Below, one piece after another: positions 53,496 through 62,519 of a DNA stretch of 64,000 nucleotides (positions within the stretch are counted from its first letter, which is position 1; each line of letters begins with the position of its first letter). Position numbers and translations under genes: made by a program. The notes under the pieces were generated by a model. That model worked only from the letters and a program-made list of their open reading frames with translations. It had not been told where the DNA came from and ran no database searches. The DNA is from Pseudomonas lutea. Lineage in GTDB: Bacteria > Pseudomonadota > Gammaproteobacteria > Pseudomonadales > Pseudomonadaceae. Location: assembly GCF_000759445.1 (NCBI RefSeq), contig NZ_JRMB01000001.1, positions 1,364,001 to 1,428,000 of the forward strand, given 5' to 3'.

Positions 53496-54041
53496 ATGAA
53501 CACAATGACCAACGCCCTTGTATTTCTCGCGACCGTGATTGGCATGGAGGGCTTTGCCGTGTTTGCGCACAAATACATCATGCACGGTTGGGGGTGGGGC
53601 TGGCATCGCTCGCACCATGAGCCGAGAACCGGCTGGTTCGAGAAAAACGATTTGTTCGCCGTGGTCTTTGCCGGCTTCGCCATCGTGCTGATTGCTCTGG
53701 GCACCCAGGGCGCACATCCGCTGGAATGGATCGGCGCGGGCATGACCGCTTACGGCTTCCTGTACTTCGTCGCCCATGATGGCTTGGTGCACAAACGCTG
53801 GCCTTTCAAGTACGTGCCGCGCAACGGCTACCTCAAACGCCTGTATCAGGCGCACCTGATGCACCACGCCGTGTCGGGCAAGGAGCGCTGCGTGTCATTC
53901 GGTTTTCTCTACGCGCCGAGCGTCAGTCGCCTGCGCGCCCAGCTTCGACGGCTGCATGACGGTCCGCTGCAAAAGACTGACCCGGACGTTGCCAGAGGTG
54001 CGCAGGGCGTGCCGGCCACTGCCGACCACGAGACGCAGTAG
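53496..54041 (+). CDS. crtZ: Beta-carotene hydroxylase
   Basis: A 181-residue membrane di-iron hydroxylase that converts beta-carotene to zeaxanthin via beta-cryptoxanthin. The histidine clusters are AHKYIMHGWGWGWHRSHHEP and, in the second half, HDGLVHKRWPF and AHLMHHAVSGKE. Three to four membrane helices are visible. It resembles Pantoea CrtZ in length and sequence. The start used is ATG 53496; an ATG at 53505 (MTNALVFLATV) is also possible. It converges with crtB, overlapping it by 119 bases. Confidence 0.95.
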   Translation: MNTMTNALVFLATVIGMEGFAVFAHKYIMHGWGWGWHRSHHEPRTGWFEKNDLFAVVFAGFAIVLIALGTQGAHPLEWIGAGMTAYGFLYFVAHDGLVHKRWPFKYVPRNGYLKRLYQAHLMHHAVSGKERCVSFGFLYAPSVSRLRAQLRRLHDGPLQKTDPDVARGAQGVPATADHETQ

Positions 54042-54912
54042 CCTTCCACGCACCCAGCGCCACCAGGCGCAGCTTGTCCAGCTTGCTGGTAGAGACACGC
54101 TCGTCCCAGGCCTGCGCCCCACGCTGCCTGACCTTCACGCCAATCTCGCGGTAAACGCACCCGGCGGTCGCCACGGCCCAGGCCGACCGCCATGGCAGCG
54201 CAGTCAGGCCGGCATTGGCGCTTTCGTAATAGGGTTCGGCCATGTCCACCAAGCGCTGGGCAAGCACCGCTACGGCTGGCCGGTACTGAGGTTCGGCGAG
54301 ACGATCAGCCGGAATGCCCACCTCATCCAGCCACTGCTCGGGCAAGTAGCAACGCCCCACCGACGCGTCCTCGATGATGTCCCGCGCAATGTTGGTCAAC
54401 TGAAACGCCAGGCCCAGGTCGCAGGCGCGATCAAGCGTCGGCTCGTCACGAGCGCCCATGATCTGCGCCATCATCAAGCCGACCACGCCGGCCACGTGGT
54501 AGCAATATTCGAGCGTGTCTTCGACACTGTGGTATTCGCGCTGGCTGACGTCCATCGCAAAGCCGGCCAAGTGCTCAAGCGCATAGCGCTGCTTGATGCC
54601 GTGGCGCTGCACCACTTCGCTGAATGCTTCGAATGCCGGGCTGTCCGTCGGCGCTCCAGCGTAGACGGCGTGGGTCTGGGCGATCAGCCGCTCCAGCCGA
54701 GCGGTGACTTCCTGCTGACTGATCACGGTCGCCGAATGCCCCGCTTCCTGGCCGTCGATCACGTCGTCGCAGTGGCGGCACCAGGCGTACAGCATCACCG
54801 CGCTGCGACGCGTCAATGGGTCGAATAGGCGCGAGGCCGCGGCGAAGCTTTTCGAGCCGACCGCGATGCTCTGCGTGGCGTGGTCAAGCAGCGCTTGGTC
54901 GGCAGCACTCAT
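53923..54912 (-). CDS. crtB: Phytoene synthase
   Basis: A 329-residue enzyme that condenses two GGPP molecules into phytoene. The aspartate-rich motifs are YAWCRHCDDVIDG and QLTNIARDIIEDASVGRCYL. The active-site region KSFAAASRLFDPLTRRSAVM is typical. The C-terminus is about 20 residues longer than in Pantoea and has a Gln/Arg/Ala-rich, low-complexity end that lies opposite the crtZ 3' end. It is the last gene of idi-crtX-crtY-crtI-crtB and begins four bases inside crtI (ATGA). Confidence 0.96.
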   Translation of the reverse strand: MSAADQALLDHATQSIAVGSKSFAAASRLFDPLTRRSAVMLYAWCRHCDDVIDGQEAGHSATVISQQEVTARLERLIAQTHAVYAGAPTDSPAFEAFSEVVQRHGIKQRYALEHLAGFAMDVSQREYHSVEDTLEYCYHVAGVVGLMMAQIMGARDEPTLDRACDLGLAFQLTNIARDIIEDASVGRCYLPEQWLDEVGIPADRLAEPQYRPAVAVLAQRLVDMAEPYYESANAGLTALPWRSAWAVATAGCVYREIGVKVRQRGAQAWDERVSTSKLDKLRLVALGAWKATASRGRQWPARPAHLWQRPGQSFAADRHAAVEAGRAGD

Positions 54913-56399
54913 GAATGCAGGTCCTCCAGCATCAGGCCAGCAGTGGCCTTGGCCGAGCCTATTACCCCCGGTACGCCAGCGCCCGGATGCGTACCCGCTC
55001 CGACCAGATACAGGTTGCCGAGCTTGGCGTCACGGTTGTGCGGGCGGAACCACGCGCTCTGACGCAGGATCGGCTCAAGGGAGAACGCCGACCCAAGGTG
55101 CGCATTGAGTTCGCCCTGAAAATCCAGCGGCGTGAAAATACGGCTGGTGACCAGGTCCTCGCGCAGCCCGGGCATGTAGTGCTTCTCCAGGTAGGCAAAA
55201 ATGCGATCGCGATAGCGCGGCCCTTCCACCTCCCAGTCGATCTCGGCGTTGCCCAGATGCGGCACCGGCGACAGCACGTAGTGGCTCGAACACCCCGGCG
55301 GCGCCAGGCTCGGATCGGTGATGCACGGTGCGTGCAGGTACAGTGAAAAGTCTTCAGCCAATGCCGCGCCTTTGAAGATTTCCTGAATCAGCGCCTTGTA
55401 GCGAGGCCCGAAGCAGACCGTGTGGTGTTGCAGTTGCGGCTGCGGTCGTTTGAGGCCGAAATGGATCACGAACAGCGAGTTGCTGAAGCGCTTGCCCTTG
55501 AGTCTCGCCCCTTCCTGCACCCCACGCGGATGCCCGCCCAGCAACTCGGCATAGGTGTGCATCACATCGGCATTGGAAGCCACGCAGTCGGCGTCGATCT
55601 GCCGACCGTCCTTGAGCCGCACGCCGGTCACGCGGGCCGCACGGGTTTCGATGCTGGCGACGTCGGCGTTGAGCTCGAAACGCCCGCCGATGTCTTCGAA
55701 CAGCTTGACCATGCCCTGCACCAGCGCACCGGTGCCGCCTTTCGGAAACCACACGCCCCATTGACGCTCCAGGGCGTGAATCAGCGTGTAAATGGACGAG
55801 GTTGCGAACGGGTTGCCGCCGACCAGGAGCGAGTGAAAGGAAAACGCCTGACGCAGTTTGTCGTCCTCGATGAATTCCGCCACCATCGAATACACGCTGC
55901 GCCACGCCTGCAGTTTCGCCAGCTGCGGCCCGGCCTGAACCATGTCGCGGAACGACAGAAACGGCACCGCCCCCAGTTTCAGATAACCCTCCTGAAACAC
56001 CGCTTTGGAGTACGCCAGAAAGCGCTGATAACCGGCAACGTCCTTGGGATTCAGCGCAGCGATCTGCGCGTCCAGCGAGGCCTGGTCGTTGGCGTAATCG
56101 AACTTCGTGCCGTCTTCCCAGCACAGGCGGTAGAACGGCGCGACCGGCAGCAGCTCGACGTAATCCTTGATCGACTTGCCGGCGGCGGTGAACAGCTCCT
56201 CGATTGCCGTCGGGTCGGTGATCACTGTCGGCCCGGCGTCGAAGGTAAAGCCCTGGTCCTCGTAAACGTAGGCACGTCCGCCGGGCTTGTCGCGTTTTTC
56301 CAGCAGGGTCGTTTGCACACCTGCCGCTTGCAGGCGGATGGCCAGGGCCAGGCCACCAAAGCCGGCACCAATCACAATTGCGCTTTTTGCTGGGGTCAT
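54909..56399 (-). CDS. crtI: Phytoene desaturase (lycopene-forming)
   Basis: A 496-residue FAD enzyme that converts phytoene to lycopene in four desaturations. The N-terminal dinucleotide motif is AIVIGAGFGGLALAIRLQAAG, after which EKRDKPGGRAYVYEDQGF and FDAGPTVITDP are typical. The C-terminal signature is LYLVGAGTHPGAGVPGVIGS, followed by AKATAG. The gene overlaps crtB (four bases, ATGA) and crtY (four bases). It is peripheral to the membrane. Confidence 0.97.
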   Translation of the reverse strand: MTPAKSAIVIGAGFGGLALAIRLQAAGVQTTLLEKRDKPGGRAYVYEDQGFTFDAGPTVITDPTAIEELFTAAGKSIKDYVELLPVAPFYRLCWEDGTKFDYANDQASLDAQIAALNPKDVAGYQRFLAYSKAVFQEGYLKLGAVPFLSFRDMVQAGPQLAKLQAWRSVYSMVAEFIEDDKLRQAFSFHSLLVGGNPFATSSIYTLIHALERQWGVWFPKGGTGALVQGMVKLFEDIGGRFELNADVASIETRAARVTGVRLKDGRQIDADCVASNADVMHTYAELLGGHPRGVQEGARLKGKRFSNSLFVIHFGLKRPQPQLQHHTVCFGPRYKALIQEIFKGAALAEDFSLYLHAPCITDPSLAPPGCSSHYVLSPVPHLGNAEIDWEVEGPRYRDRIFAYLEKHYMPGLREDLVTSRIFTPLDFQGELNAHLGSAFSLEPILRQSAWFRPHNRDAKLGNLYLVGAGTHPGAGVPGVIGSAKATAGLMLEDLHS

Positions 56400-57562
56400 T
56401 TCAATTTCTCATAATGCTTGGGCAGGTAGCGAACAGCGGCTTTGACCGCCTCGTTGATCGGCACCGGAGGTTTGCCGGTCAGCACGCGGAGCTTGTCGGC
56501 CAGCGTGCTGCGGCCTGCATAGAAACGGCTGATCAGGCCTTCGGACAGCCCGTAGAAGCGCTGCATGACCTGCCAGCGATTGGCGGGGCGTCCTGCCAGA
56601 AACAGCATGCGGTTGAGCAATCGGTAGAAGCGCTGGCTGTTCCAGGCCTGTTGCGCCATGGCGCGGATGCCGCGGTCGAGGGCCTCGGCATTCAGGCTCG
56701 GCTGAGCGGCGATCCAGTCCGCCAACCTGACCGCATGCGGCAGTGAATAACCGGTGGTGCAATGAAACAGACCGGCGCGCAGACCTGACCGGGGCTGGCC
56801 CGCCGCCTCGCGCCAGAAACCGGCAAAATCACCGGCCAGGGTGATCGGTAACACGCCCTGCTCTTCGCGCAGGCACTCGGCGATTTCCCAGCCTTGGGCA
56901 GCGGCGTATTCGGCGACGTGCTGACGCAGTTGCGCGGCAGAAAAGGAATGCTGGTCGACGTAATGGGTGTCTTCGATCAACAGGGTGTCGGCTGTGAACG
57001 GCAGCACGTAGACGAACCGGTAGCCCTGGTACTGGGCGACACGCGCATCCATGATGATCGGCGCCGTCAGGCCATGCGGCGCTCGCAAGCGCAGCAGCTG
57101 CCCGAGAAATGCCTGCTGGCCCAACACCATGTTCACCGTGGGCTGCACGCCCCGGCCGTCGATCACCGCAAGCGCCTGAAGCTGCTCACCGCTCTCCATC
57201 ACCACGGCGCTCGGCGTGAGGCGGGTGATGCGCTGCCCGGTGCGCAGCGCGTCCCCCAGGTCAGCCTGAATGACGTCCGCAAATCGCTCGGAGGTGATGC
57301 TGGCGTAGCCGCTGTTCAGTCGTCGCGAGCGCTGCGGAAAGTGCACGTCATACGCGGCCCAACGCTGCACCACCAAAGGCTGCAGCCAACGATGTTGCTC
57401 AGCGCTGAGATCGCCCTCATGGAAAGACCAGGTATGGTTGCCGCCCATATGCGACTGTTCCTCAATGCACAGCACGCGCAATTCGGGCCTGAGCTGCTTG
57501 AGGCGCCATGCGATGAGCCCGTTGGCCAGCCCGCCACCGGCCAGGATCAGGTCGTAGGTCAT
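56396..57562 (-). CDS. crtY: Lycopene beta-cyclase
   Basis: A 388-residue flavoprotein that closes both ends of lycopene to give beta-carotene. The start [20 protein letters not shown] has the dinucleotide-binding GGGLANG. The block GYRFVYVLPFTADTLLIEDT contains the conserved acidic region, and FHCTTGYSLPHAVRLAD is family-typical. An open frame runs 360 bases upstream inside crtX, but the homologous start is here. It overlaps crtX by four bases (ATGA) and crtI by four bases. Confidence 0.96.
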   Translation of the reverse strand: MTYDLILAGGGLANGLIAWRLKQLRPELRVLCIEEQSHMGGNHTWSFHEGDLSAEQHRWLQPLVVQRWAAYDVHFPQRSRRLNSGYASITSERFADVIQADLGDALRTGQRITRLTPSAVVMESGEQLQALAVIDGRGVQPTVNMVLGQQAFLGQLLRLRAPHGLTAPIIMDARVAQYQGYRFVYVLPFTADTLLIEDTHYVDQHSFSAAQLRQHVAEYAAAQGWEIAECLREEQGVLPITLAGDFAGFWREAAGQPRSGLRAGLFHCTTGYSLPHAVRLADWIAAQPSLNAEALDRGIRAMAQQAWNSQRFYRLLNRMLFLAGRPANRWQVMQRFYGLSEGLISRFYAGRSTLADKLRVLTGKPPVPINEAVKAAVRYLPKHYEKLK

Positions 57563-58833
57563 GAGAGCTGCCCCGCCAGCACGGGCTGGCCCGTGCGCAC
57601 CACGGCTTCGATGATGTCGGCGGCGCGGGCGGTCCCGCCGGCTTGTGACAGCTCGCTCGCCAGACGCTCGAATGGCTCGGCCGACAGCCCGCGCAGTTGC
57701 ACCAACCGGTCGCGGATCTGACTCGTCCCCGCGCCGCGCCGCAACTGCAGACCGATGCCCGCATGCGTTACGCGTGACGCGACGCCTGGCTGGTCGAAGG
57801 CAATCGGCATGACCAGCATCGGTGTGCGCGTGACGATGGCGTCCATCACCGTGTTCAGCCCGCCATGTGTCACGACGGCGTCGGCGTTTTGCAGCGCCCA
57901 TTCCTGAGGAGCAAAATCGGTCACCCACGTTGCTCCGGCGTTGATCAAGCGCTTTTCCTGTCGCGTATCCAGCCCGCCGCAGTGCGCCACCAGCAGTTGC
58001 GCGTTCAGCTGGCGGCTGGCGGCTGCGATGCGTTTGAACATGGCGTAACGGCTGCCCTGCAAGGTGCCCAGGCTGGCAAATATAAATGGCCGCGCCGGGT
58101 CAATGGCCCATTCGCCGACTCGACCGGAAGGCGGCATGCGCAGCGGGCCAACCGCATGGAAACTCGCGGGTGGATGCTGACGGGGGAAATCGAAACCGGG
58201 GATGGTCTGGCTGATTTGCGCGTAAGGCGAGAGGCATTCATGCAACCCGGTACGGGGCTCGATGGCCAGGCGTCGGGAAGCCTCACGCAGGACCTTGCCC
58301 AGTGGGCGCATCAGCCAGTCATAGACTTTGCGGCTGCCCTCGAAAATCTGCTGACTGCGTTCATCGGTGGCATAAGCAAAGGGCATCACCGCGAGTGGCA
58401 GCTGGGCTTCGCGGTTCACCGGCAAGGCGCAGGCCACGGAAACATAAGGCAGACCCAGCCCTTCGGCGACCAGCCCGCCTGCCGCTTCCATCTGATCACA
58501 GAGCAACGCCTCGATCTGCCGAGACGCCAGCGCGGCGGGCAGTTCGGTGCAGAGCATTTGAGTGGTGTCGCACAGGTCACGAATCACTCGCCGCAGGCGC
58601 AGCGGGTTGTTTGAGCAGGCGGCCCGTTGCAGCGCAGCGTCCAGGCTGCCCGGCGGATGACTGAGGGCGCCCAGTGCATGAAAACCGATGCGCGGGTCGG
58701 TCAGCCAGCGCCGCGCATCGGCCTGCTGGAAAAACGTGACCTGATGCCCTCGGTCAATCAGCGTCGCGGCCACGGCCTGAAACGCCTGAAAGTGGCTGTA
58801 GAACGCCGGAGCAACCACCGCAAAATGGGTCAT
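57559..58833 (-). CDS. crtX: Zeaxanthin glucosyltransferase
   Basis: A 424-residue GT1 enzyme that adds glucose from UDP-glucose to zeaxanthin, giving mono- and diglucosides. The N-terminal acceptor domain begins [20 protein letters not shown]. The UDP-sugar signature in the C-terminal half is [20 protein letters not shown], followed by [10 protein letters not shown]. The start follows GTCGTTGCTGTC with a weak ribosome site and overlaps the idi stop by four bases, so translation is coupled. UDP-glucose could be supplied by GalU. Confidence 0.95.
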   Translation of the reverse strand: MTHFAVVAPAFYSHFQAFQAVAATLIDRGHQVTFFQQADARRWLTDPRIGFHALGALSHPPGSLDAALQRAACSNNPLRLRRVIRDLCDTTQMLCTELPAALASRQIEALLCDQMEAAGGLVAEGLGLPYVSVACALPVNREAQLPLAVMPFAYATDERSQQIFEGSRKVYDWLMRPLGKVLREASRRLAIEPRTGLHECLSPYAQISQTIPGFDFPRQHPPASFHAVGPLRMPPSGRVGEWAIDPARPFIFASLGTLQGSRYAMFKRIAAASRQLNAQLLVAHCGGLDTRQEKRLINAGATWVTDFAPQEWALQNADAVVTHGGLNTVMDAIVTRTPMLVMPIAFDQPGVASRVTHAGIGLQLRRGAGTSQIRDRLVQLRGLSAEPFERLASELSQAGGTARAADIIEAVVRTGQPVLAGQLS

Positions 58834-59885
58834 GACAGCAACGACTGCAAAGCATCGGGAGCCAGCAGTCGAGCGCGGCGCAGCGCCTGCAGGTCCGCAG
58901 ACCCGGTGCAGAAACAGGCGATGCGCAGCTGGCGAATGACGATGTCGAAGTGCTCGATGACCGCAGCCGTAGACAGGGTCGCGTCGCGCAGTACGCCAGC
59001 GGCCTGGCCGACGATGTCTGCACCCAGGCGAATGGCCCTGGCCACATCGACACCGTTACGGATGCCGCCTGAAGCAATCAGCGGCGTCTCGGGCAATGCC
59101 TGCCGCACCATCGCCAGGCTTAGGGCGGTGGGAATGCCCCATTGAGCAAAAGCCATGGCCACTTCACGGTCGGCCGGGTGCTGCGCACGCTCACCCTCCA
59201 CCGCCGCCCAACTGGTACCACCGAGGCCAGCGACGTCCAGGACCTGCACGCCGGCTTCCACCAGCGCCACTGCCACTTGCGCCGACAGCCCCGCGCCCAC
59301 TTCCTTGACCACCACGGGCACGCCGAGGCCGCGCACTACGCGTTGGATGGCCTCCAGGATGCCTTGCCATTGCCGGTCACCGCCCACCTGAACCGCTTCC
59401 TGCAAGGGGTTCAGGTGAATGATCAGGGCATTGGCTTCAAGCATGTCGACCGCACGCCGGGCCATGTCCAGCCCATCGGGTTCTATCAACTGTGCAGCGC
59501 CGATGTTGCCCAGCAGCGCGATATCCGGGGCCAGGCGCCGCAGTTCACGCGTCAGCCCTTGATCGCCGCCGCGCTGCAACGCCACCCGCTGGGACCCCAC
59601 GCCCATGGCGATGCCCAATTCCTGGGCCGCTTCTGCCAGATGACGATTGATGGCAGTGGCCCGATCGGCTCCGCCGGTCATGGAGCTGATGAGCAGCGGC
59701 GCACGCAACGCGACGCCGAGCAATGAGCTGCTCAGGTTGATATCGTCCAGATCAAGTTCGGGCAGCGCACAATGTTCGAACCGGATGTCATCCAGCCCGG
59801 AGAAGGAAGAACGCACGCTGGCGCGCCTGTCCAGCACGATATCAAGATGATCGTCTTTGCGACGACCCGTCTCGGTGTGAGTCAT
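58830..59885 (-). CDS. idi: Isopentenyl-diphosphate isomerase, type 2 (FMN)
   Basis: A 351-residue FMN- and NADPH-dependent enzyme that interconverts IPP and DMAPP. The N-terminal [13 protein letters not shown] carries the substrate-binding RKxxH motif. The block [20 protein letters not shown] is typical, as are [20 protein letters not shown] and [15 protein letters not shown]. The C-terminal flavin site is [20 protein letters not shown]. It is the first gene of idi-crtX-crtY-crtI-crtB, preceded by GGAGCGAGT, and diverges from crtE. Confidence 0.95.
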   Translation of the reverse strand: MTHTETGRRKDDHLDIVLDRRASVRSSFSGLDDIRFEHCALPELDLDDINLSSSLLGVALRAPLLISSMTGGADRATAINRHLAEAAQELGIAMGVGSQRVALQRGGDQGLTRELRRLAPDIALLGNIGAAQLIEPDGLDMARRAVDMLEANALIIHLNPLQEAVQVGGDRQWQGILEAIQRVVRGLGVPVVVKEVGAGLSAQVAVALVEAGVQVLDVAGLGGTSWAAVEGERAQHPADREVAMAFAQWGIPTALSLAMVRQALPETPLIASGGIRNGVDVARAIRLGADIVGQAAGVLRDATLSTAAVIEHFDIVIRQLRIACFCTGSADLQALRRARLLAPDALQSLLS

Positions 59886-59943
59886 ACTCGCTCCATGCCT
59901 CTGAATTATTTAGCCGGCGATGCGGTCTTCTGCACACGCAATC

Positions 59944-59970
59944 TTGTACAAACCCGATTTTCATGTACAA
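59944..59970. promoter_or_regulatory. Two TGTACA boxes in the crtE/idi divergent promoter
   Basis: TTGTACAA (59944-59951) and ATGTACAA (59963-59970) lie 19 bases centre to centre, so a dimeric or tetrameric regulator could bind one face of the helix. The pair doubles as promoter hexamers: TTGTAC-N17-TACAAC on the plus strand (crtE), and TTGTAC-N16-TACAAG on the minus strand (idi). The sites resemble TGTACA-spacer-TGTACA operators of light-sensing MerR proteins (LitR/CarH). No such regulator gene is in the window. Confidence 0.6.
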
Positions 59971-60083
59971 CTTTGCCGTATCTTGAGGCATTAAGAAACA
60001 GCAGTCGTTCCGTGATGAGCGGTCTCGCACGCCGAACCGCTCCGCGACGAACAGTTTTACCGCTAAAGCATAGGGAAAGACCG

Positions 60084-61013
60084 ATGGCAGGTAACGTCGA
60101 CACAACAATCAAACCGGGCTTTGCCGGACGACTGGGAGACGTCCGGGCGGCCATCGAAACGCGGCTGTCCGAGCTGTTGCCCGAGTCTGGCAACGAGCGC
60201 GATCTGGTCGCGTTGGCCATGCGCGAATCGACGCTGGCGCCGGGCAAGCGCATGCGCCCGGTACTGCTGGTCCTTGCCGCTGAAGGGCTGGCAGAAAACA
60301 ACCGAGACCATGACAACCAGGCTTCACGGCAGGCGGTCGACCTGGGCTGTGCTGTCGAGATGATTCATGCGGCTTCGCTGGTGCTCGACGACATGCCGTG
60401 CATGGACAACGCAGCACTGCGCCGTGGCCAGCCCACGGTGCACCTCAAGTTCGGTGAAGATGTAGCGATCCTGACCGCCATCGCCCTGCTCAGCCGCGCC
60501 TTCGGGGTGGTCGCCACCATCAGCGACCTGGCAGCGACCACTCGCACCGAGCTGGTCGAAGTGTTGGCCAATACGGTGGGCATGCAAGGGTTGGTGCGCG
60601 GGCAGTTCCAGGACCTGCGCGACGGCCAGCGCAGTCGCGACGCCGACGAAATCGCCCTGACCAATAACCTGAAAACCGGAGTGCTGTTCGGCGCCATCAT
60701 GGACATGGCCTGGCTGATCAGCGGCGCTGCGCAATCACAGCGGCCGCTGCTGCAGAACTTCGCCATGGAGTTGGGCCAGGCCTTCCAAATGTACGATGAC
60801 CTGCGCGACCGCTGCGCCGACAGTGACAAGGATCAGGGCAAGGACGACGGCAAGTCGACCTTTGTGTCGCTGTATGGAGAAGACAAGGTCAAACGGCAAC
60901 TGGCCTCGCACCTGTCCAGCGCTGAGCACTATTTGCGTGAAGTCTACGGCGATGCTTCGATGATCGCCGGCTACATGCGGCAGATTTTCGAGAAGGCCGC
61001 GCTTACCGGCTAG
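60084..61013 (+). CDS. crtE: Geranylgeranyl diphosphate synthase
   Basis: A 309-residue trans-prenyltransferase that makes C20 GGPP from IPP and DMAPP-derived units. The first aspartate-rich motif is SLVLDDMPCMDNAALRRGQP and the second is MYDDLRDRCADSDKD. The start ATG 60084 has TAGGGAAAGACCG upstream; a long open frame in front of it is not used. It is transcribed away from idi, unlike the usual crtE-first operon of Pantoea. It overlaps the gene at 61003 on the opposite strand by 11 bases. Confidence 0.94.
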   Translation: MAGNVDTTIKPGFAGRLGDVRAAIETRLSELLPESGNERDLVALAMRESTLAPGKRMRPVLLVLAAEGLAENNRDHDNQASRQAVDLGCAVEMIHAASLVLDDMPCMDNAALRRGQPTVHLKFGEDVAILTAIALLSRAFGVVATISDLAATTRTELVEVLANTVGMQGLVRGQFQDLRDGQRSRDADEIALTNNLKTGVLFGAIMDMAWLISGAAQSQRPLLQNFAMELGQAFQMYDDLRDRCADSDKDQGKDDGKSTFVSLYGEDKVKRQLASHLSSAEHYLREVYGDASMIAGYMRQIFEKAALTG

Positions 61014-61479
61014 CGGACTGCGAACCGAGTCGGGCGATGGCCTGCTTGAGTTGTTCGCCGTCTGAAAAGCGCTCCTGACGGACGACCGCGCCATTATTCA
61101 GGGTCAGCCACTGGACGGTGTCGCGATCGCCGTCATAGGCAGACGCCACGCGGGCATCGCGGTCCAGCAAAATTCGGTATTTGGCCGAGCGCATGGCCGG
61201 CACCGCGACCATCTTCACCAGCGACGGCATTTTCTCGATGTCGGCCACATAAACCACATGACGCTGTTCGAGATAACCCTCGGGGCCGTCTTCAAGTGCG
61301 GCATTGACCATCTTCGCCGCGGACATGCTGCGCGCGATCAACAGCACTTGAGCCTGGTCATCCAGCGTATACGCCTTGTCGAACTGATCCAGGAGCGTCC
61401 ATTTGGCGATGGGCTGGGGCGTGTCCTGAGCGAACGCATTGAGACTGAGAAACAAGGCGAGAGCCGCAAATTGCCGCAT
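61003..61479 (-). CDS. Predicted periplasmic thioredoxin-fold-like protein, YtfJ-type
   Basis: A 158-residue protein with a cleavable signal peptide (MRQFAALALFLSLNAFAQDT). The mature domain (WTLLDQFDKAYTLDDQAQVL, VLLIARSMSAAKMVNAAL) resembles YtfJ or thioredoxin-like periplasmic proteins, but it has no CxxC. Related Pseudomonas proteins are often called FAD/FMN-containing dehydrogenase without good support. Its stop lies 11 bases inside the 3' end of crtE on the other strand. Function unknown. Confidence 0.65.
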   Translation of the reverse strand: MRQFAALALFLSLNAFAQDTPQPIAKWTLLDQFDKAYTLDDQAQVLLIARSMSAAKMVNAALEDGPEGYLEQRHVVYVADIEKMPSLVKMVAVPAMRSAKYRILLDRDARVASAYDGDRDTVQWLTLNNGAVVRQERFSDGEQLKQAIARLGSQSASR

Positions 61480-61684
61480 GGTTTACATCCCTTTAGCAGG
61501 AAGATTGAATAAGCGTCAGGCGTCGAAGCAGTGACGGGGTACGCCACGCCTGGTCCTTGAGTATGGCCATTGTGGATCAACAAGCGAAACGTGCGCCAAT
61601 TTACCAGCAAGCGCTGATCAACGCGCCATCGAACGTTGTCCGCAACAGGGTTGTACCGATCAATGTCGATGAAACGCAAAACCC

Positions 61685-62519
61685 CTGCAGGAGCGCGCTT
61701 GCCCGCGAACTCGATGGTGAATTCGCCGCATCTTTATCGCGCGTACCGATGTCTGCGACAAATCCGCCGCATCTCTGTCGTCGGTCCCGAAGTCTGCGGT
61801 GAGCCCGCCGAAGCCCTGTCGCCCTTACTGAATTCTGCGGTGAATTCGCCGAATCTCTATCGCCCGTGCCGACGTCTTCGCGGGCAAGCGCGCTCCTACA
61901 ATGGATCGTGGTCGCGATGGAGTGATGCGTGCATTCCGGCGCGACGTCTGACGATGCATACATTCCGGCGTGACGATTGCGGCAGCTGTGAACAACAGCG
62001 TCCCGGCCACCGCCGCGAATTATGCCGGCGGAACGCAGATCAACTGTAGGAGCGCGCTTGCCCGCGAAATCGGTCCTGAATTCGCCGCATCTCTGTCGCC
62101 CGTGCCGACGTCTTCGCGGGCAAGCGCGCTCCTACAATGGATCGTGGTCGCGATGGAGTGATGCGTGCATTCCGGCGCGACGTCTGACGATGCATGCATT
62201 CCGGCGTGAGGGTGGTGCAGATGCGAAAGGCGGCGTCCCGGCCACCGCTACGAATTATGCCGGCGGAACGCAGATCAACTGTAGGAGCGCGCTTGCCCGC
62301 GAAATCGGTGGCGAATCCGCCGCATCTCTGTCGTCCGTCCCGAAGTCTGCGGTGAATCCGCCACATCTCTGTCGCCCGTACCCTTGCGTGAATCCGCCAC
62401 ATCCCTGTCGCCCGTACCCTTGCGGTGAATCCGCCGCATCTCTGTCGCCCGTACCCCGTCTGCGGTGCATCGCCGAAGTCCCGTCACGCCTGCCGACGTC
62501 TTCGCGGGCAAGCTCCTAC
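61685..62519. repeat. REP array with 241-bp duplication and short internal repeats
   Basis: Forward REPs (AGGAGCGCGCTTGCCCGCGA) lie at about 61688, 62046 and 62282. Reverse copies lie at 61877, 62117 and a truncated one at 62502-62519. A segment of about 241 bases, with the GTGCCGACGTCTTCGCGGG start and ATGGATCGTGGTCGCGATGG, is present twice (from about 61852 and 62093). Between REPs are degenerate repeats of 30-50 bases (AATCCGCCGCATCTCTGTCG). The region has open frames on both strands that are repeat artefacts. The truncated REP supplies the stop codon of the RidA gene. Confidence 0.85.

Noticed and set aside
57563..57928. N-terminal extension of CrtY into crtX
   Set aside because: The lycopene cyclase family starts at [11 protein letters not shown]; the upstream frame lies within the crtX coding sequence.
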